Source: DATFLS01 sp964413425 | Lineage (GTDB): Bacteria > Fidelibacterota > JAANXI01 | Direction: 5' to 3' | Length of the DNA stretch: 36,185 nucleotides | Assembly: GCA_964413425.1 (NCBI GenBank) | Contig: CAYPST010000035.1 | Coordinates: 1 to 36,185 of the forward strand | Part shown: positions 33,125 through 36,185 of the stretch, one piece after another | Layout: every line of letters begins with the position of its first letter | How positions within the stretch are numbered: the first letter of the stretch is position 1 | The notes under the pieces: generated by a model | What the model was told of the DNA's origin: nothing | The model's database searches: none | The model's input: the letters and a program-made list of their open reading frames with translations, nothing else | Program-made: the position numbers and the translations under genes

Positions 33125-33976
33125 ATGCTCCATTTTGCTGTCATCGGAGATCCTATAGCCCATTCGCTTTCTCCGGCGCTTCATCAGTACTTCATGCAAA
33201 CCCTGAAGGTTCCGGGTGAATATGGGAGAATCCTGGTCCGGGATAAAGCGGCACTTGAAGAGGTGATTGAACGGCTGCGATTAAGCAGGCTGAATGGCCT
33301 GAACATCACCGCCCCCTGGAAAACGACAATCAAAGAGTATACCGATGCGCTCACTTCTGCTGCAGAACGAATCGGGGCGGTGAATACGGTGAAGGCAATT
33401 AATGGTACACTCATAGGGCACAATACGGATAAGGACGGGTTCTGTCGCTCACTTCAAGAATTACTTCAGAAGAAATCCGCAGGCACTGTTGGAATTGCCG
33501 GAGCAGGAGGTGCCGCGCGTGCGGTATTGCTGGGTGTGCTTCAAATGGAGCCGGTCGGGATTATCCTCCTGAACAGAACCGTCAGTCATGCGACAGAGTT
33601 GGTCAATTTGGTGGGAGAGGGGCACTCTATTGATATACAGGAGCTTACAGCAACTACCTTAACCGATACATTACATACGGTGGACCTATTTATCAGTACA
33701 CTTCCGCCGCAAGCACATAAGATATTCGATACGGCTTCCCTCCCCAAAGTAACGACACAACAGAAATATTATTATGATCTGGTGTATTCGGCAGCACATC
33801 AACAAGTAGTTGAACAATTTTCTGCCGCCGGCTGGCAGAGTGCGGACGGACTGGACATGCTTATTTACCAGGGGATCTCCTCCATGGAATTCTGGCTGGA
33901 TGAACCGATTGAAGAAAAACTTGAACTCAATGAGGTTCGACAACTGCTTCGGCAGGAAGAAGCACAATTCCGGTAA
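33125..33976 (+). CDS. aroE: shikimate dehydrogenase
   Basis: The 283-residue NADP-dependent enzyme reduces 3-dehydroshikimate. The substrate site is seen in HSLSPALH and NITAPWKTT (catalytic Lys), then NTDKDGF, the cofactor loop GAGGAARAV, DLVYSA and DGLDMLIYQG. I place the start at ATG 33125, eight bases after GGGAGAG. An in-frame GTG at 33116 would sit on top of that site and overlap the aroA stop. It is followed 11 bases later by aroKB. Confidence 0.95.
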   Translation: MLHFAVIGDPIAHSLSPALHQYFMQTLKVPGEYGRILVRDKAALEEVIERLRLSRLNGLNITAPWKTTIKEYTDALTSAAERIGAVNTVKAINGTLIGHNTDKDGFCRSLQELLQKKSAGTVGIAGAGGAARAVLLGVLQMEPVGIILLNRTVSHATELVNLVGEGHSIDIQELTATTLTDTLHTVDLFISTLPPQAHKIFDTASLPKVTTQQKYYYDLVYSAAHQQVVEQFSAAGWQSADGLDMLIYQGISSMEFWLDEPIEEKLELNEVRQLLRQEEAQFR

Positions 33977-33987
33977 TAAATCCTTAC

Positions 33988-35655
33988 ATGACCCTCGACA
34001 CACAAAAGACGAACATATACCTTGCCGGCATCATGGGAGCCGGGAAATCTTCGGTGGGAAAACGCGTGGCTTCACGTCTGGGCTGGACGTTTCTGGATGC
34101 TGATTTAATTATCGAAAGCAAAGCCGGAAAGTCCATCCCCGGGATTTTTGAATCGGAGGGTGAAGAGGGATTCCGTGCGCTGGAAGGCCGGGTTATTCAA
34201 ACGCTGGCTTCAACTCAAAGGACCGTAATCGCGCTTGGAGGGGGAGCGCTTGAACGGGAAGAAAACCGTGAGTCTATCCTGAATCATGGTTACCTGGTGT
34301 GGCTGAATGTCACACCGGAGGTCGCAGCGAAACGGTTGGTTGACTCCGAAAATCGTCCCCTCCTGAATGGATTAAATTCGGCACAGGAAATAAATGAGAC
34401 ACTGAAAAGGTTGTTACAGGCACGAGGGGAGAATTATCGCACTGCTGATTTGATACTGAACCTCACGGAAGAATCTCCGGAGCAAATAGCTCAATCGATT
34501 ATCGAAAAAATTAAACCTGAGGAAAAACCACATTTTCTCCGGGCAATAAATACCTCCTCATCAGCCAGTGTTGCACCGTATCCCGTCTATATCGATGATG
34601 GAATACTGGCATCTATTCCGGGATTAGTGCCACAGCAGAATCTCTCGAAAAATGCAGTAATTATCACCGACAAAAATGTCGATGTGCTTTATCGGGAGGA
34701 GATAGAAAATAGTTTAACTGAGAACAATTTTGTACCTCATGTCAGGGTTATCCAGCCCGGAGAGGCCTCGAAATCCCTTCAAGTGTTAGGTGAACTCTAT
34801 GATGAATTCTCGGAAACGGGGTTGGACAGACGGTCTCCAGTATTTGCTCTGGGCGGCGGTGTCGTCGGTGATCTCGCCGGGTTCTTCGCCGCCAGTTATC
34901 TGCGTGGTCTCCCGCTTGTCCACATCCCCACCACGCTGTTAGCCCAGGTCGACAGCAGTATAGGCGGGAAAGTGGGCGTAAATCTGCGCGCGGGGAAAAA
35001 CCTGGTGGGGGCGTTCTATAATCCCATGGTCATATGTATGGATATTAATACGTTATCTTCGCTGCCGGACCGGGAATGGAATACCGGGATGGGTGAAGTG
35101 ATCAAATATGGGTTTATCGGGAACGGCGAGATTTTGGAGATCCTGCAAAGCGGATTTGATGCCGTGCTGGAAAATATACATCAAGTGGTTCGACTGAGTG
35201 TGGAAGAAAAACTCCGGATTGTCAACGAGGATTTCAAAGAAGGCGGCATCCGGCGATACTTGAATTTCGGACACACATTGGGGCACGCCCTTGAAAAAAT
35301 CACCGACTACGGCGTGCTGAATCACGGGGAAGCTGTGTATTATGGCATGATCGCCGCGTTGTATATTTCCACTGAAACGGGATTATTGCCACCGTCGAAA
35401 TTTGAATCCGCGCTGGAATTGATGCGGAATATGCGCTTTCAAATTCCCTCATTTGACGTGAACGCAGAGGACCTCTATTCCGCTATCTTTTATGACAAGA
35501 AAAAGATACTGGATACAGTGCATTGGGTGTTATTAGAGGATTTCGGCCAACCGACTATCTCCACTGATGTTGGAAAACATGTGGTGATGAAGGCCATTCA
35601 GTTTGCCGGGGAGTTTATTTATGAGCATTCAGAGTCAGGAGAATTCACAGAATGA
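33988..35655 (+). CDS. AroK-AroB fusion: shikimate kinase / 3-dehydroquinate synthase
   Basis: The 555-residue protein has two complete domains. Residues 1 to ~175 are shikimate kinase: Walker A GIMGAGKSSVG, FLDADLIIE, ALGGGA and the lid RPLL. Residues from ~190 are dehydroquinate synthase: QPGEASKSL, ALGGGVVGDLAGFFAASYLRG in shortened form, IPTTLLAQVDSSIGGKVGVN, GMGEVIKYG and FGHTLGHALE with the metal-binding residues. These are non-consecutive steps of the shikimate pathway joined in one chain; similar fusions occur in Thermotoga and some other bacteria. Its stop overlaps the aroQ start as ATGA. Confidence 0.95.
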   Translation: MTLDTQKTNIYLAGIMGAGKSSVGKRVASRLGWTFLDADLIIESKAGKSIPGIFESEGEEGFRALEGRVIQTLASTQRTVIALGGGALEREENRESILNHGYLVWLNVTPEVAAKRLVDSENRPLLNGLNSAQEINETLKRLLQARGENYRTADLILNLTEESPEQIAQSIIEKIKPEEKPHFLRAINTSSSASVAPYPVYIDDGILASIPGLVPQQNLSKNAVIITDKNVDVLYREEIENSLTENNFVPHVRVIQPGEASKSLQVLGELYDEFSETGLDRRSPVFALGGGVVGDLAGFFAASYLRGLPLVHIPTTLLAQVDSSIGGKVGVNLRAGKNLVGAFYNPMVICMDINTLSSLPDREWNTGMGEVIKYGFIGNGEILEILQSGFDAVLENIHQVVRLSVEEKLRIVNEDFKEGGIRRYLNFGHTLGHALEKITDYGVLNHGEAVYYGMIAALYISTETGLLPPSKFESALELMRNMRFQIPSFDVNAEDLYSAIFYDKKKILDTVHWVLLEDFGQPTISTDVGKHVVMKAIQFAGEFIYEHSESGEFTE

Positions 35656-36083
35656 ACATCGCCGTGGTCCACGGACCAAATTTAAACCTCCTGGGGGAAC
35701 GGAACCCCGAACAGTACGGAACCCAAACATTGCAAACGCTGAATGACCGGATCAGAGAGTATGCCGGACGGAATCATTTTATTAAAATCTTTCAATCCAA
35801 CCACGAAGGAGCACTCATCGATTTTCTGCATGAACAACGGCATTGGGCGGACGGCATTGTCATCAATCCCGGCGCTCTGACCCATTACAGTTATGCTTTA
35901 CGGGATGCCATCGAAGCGATTGAAATTCCCTGCGTGGAAGTGCATCTCTCGGATATCGAATCCCGGGAGGATTTTCGAAAGATTTCCGTCACCAGAGATG
36001 TCTGTATTGCTCAGATAAAAGGGAAAGGGCTGCAGTCCTACCTGAAGGCGGTTGATGTCTTGATAAATCAAACTAATGAGTGA
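35652..36083 (+). CDS. aroQ: type II 3-dehydroquinate dehydratase
   Basis: The 143-residue cytoplasmic enzyme dehydrates 3-dehydroquinate and normally assembles as a dodecamer. GPNLNLLGERNPEQYG with the catalytic Tyr, FQSNHEGALIDFLH, INPGALTHYSYALRDA and VEVHLSDIESREDFRKIS are all typical. It is complete inside the window and is the last visible gene of the aro run. About 50 bases later a family-2 mobile element begins. Confidence 0.96.
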   Translation: MNIAVVHGPNLNLLGERNPEQYGTQTLQTLNDRIREYAGRNHFIKIFQSNHEGALIDFLHEQRHWADGIVINPGALTHYSYALRDAIEAIEIPCVEVHLSDIESREDFRKISVTRDVCIAQIKGKGLQSYLKAVDVLINQTNE

Positions 36084-36131
36084 TGATACAATGCAGGTTC
36101 CTGGCATAATGCTTATTGTCGAATACAGTTA

Positions 36132-36185
36132 TACGACTATTAAATTACCTTAGTATGGAACGCAACACTTCAGATGCGCACTCCC
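36132..36185. mobile_element. MITE-like element, family 2, left end only (cut by window edge)
   Basis: Positions 36132-36155 match the left terminal repeat of the element at 7769-7930 at 20 of 24 bases, including GACTATTAAAT and TTAGTA at the inner end. The following bases differ from the first copy and the right end is outside the window. TA at the tip fits a TA target duplication. Confidence 0.6.

Overview
The window comes from a Gram-negative bacterium. A patatin/POTRA/outer-membrane-barrel protein, a complete classical menaquinone pathway and canonical sigma70-type promoters (TTGACA-17-TATAAT at the initiator tRNA) support this. Gene content and fusions suggest the FCB/Calditrichota/Marinimicrobia neighbourhood rather than Bacteroidota proper, but I cannot fix the phylum from sequence reading. 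The contig carries one 10-N assembly gap, inside trpB.

Layout. Positions 1-33 (minus) hold the 5' part of an initiator tRNA with its promoter, followed by a sulfatase-superfamily gene (109-1449, minus). Positions 2165-7418 (minus) form a methionine/aspartate-family operon read metY-metX-aspartate kinase-aspartate kinase. It is preceded by a promoter, a Met-rich leader ORF and a terminator/antiterminator pair (7456-7668). Positions 7699-8315 contain small non-coding mobile elements. A PA0069-type radical SAM gene (8351-9415, minus) diverges from a dgcN-like/dgcA-like/zinc alcohol dehydrogenase/PlpD-like run (9688-15621, plus). Positions 15666-24196 (minus) form a complete seven-gene menaquinone operon, menF-D-H-B-A-C-E. 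Positions 24827-31621 (plus) are a trp leader peptide and attenuator followed by trpE-G-D-C-FB-A. Positions 31836-36083 (plus) are shikimate genes aroA-aroE-aroKB-aroQ.

How it fits together. aroQ, aroKB, aroE and aroA cover dehydroquinate formation through EPSP; chorismate synthase and DAHP synthase are not in the window. Chorismate is then drawn by trpE (tryptophan) and menF (menaquinone), whose operons diverge from one ~965-bp intergenic region. Most genes inside the met, men, trp and aro clusters overlap by a few bases or are very closely spaced, indicating translational coupling.

Most notable. Two separate amino-acid operons appear to be controlled by ribosome-mediated attenuation. One is a textbook-like trp leader (Trp-Phe-Trp-Trp). 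The other is an apparent methionine leader (MMMCMRM near the end of a 26-residue peptide) with a well-placed antiterminator and strong terminator, at a place where SAM riboswitches or MetJ sites are often found. The window also holds two families of short MITE-like elements. One copy sits directly after the T-run of the trp attenuator.
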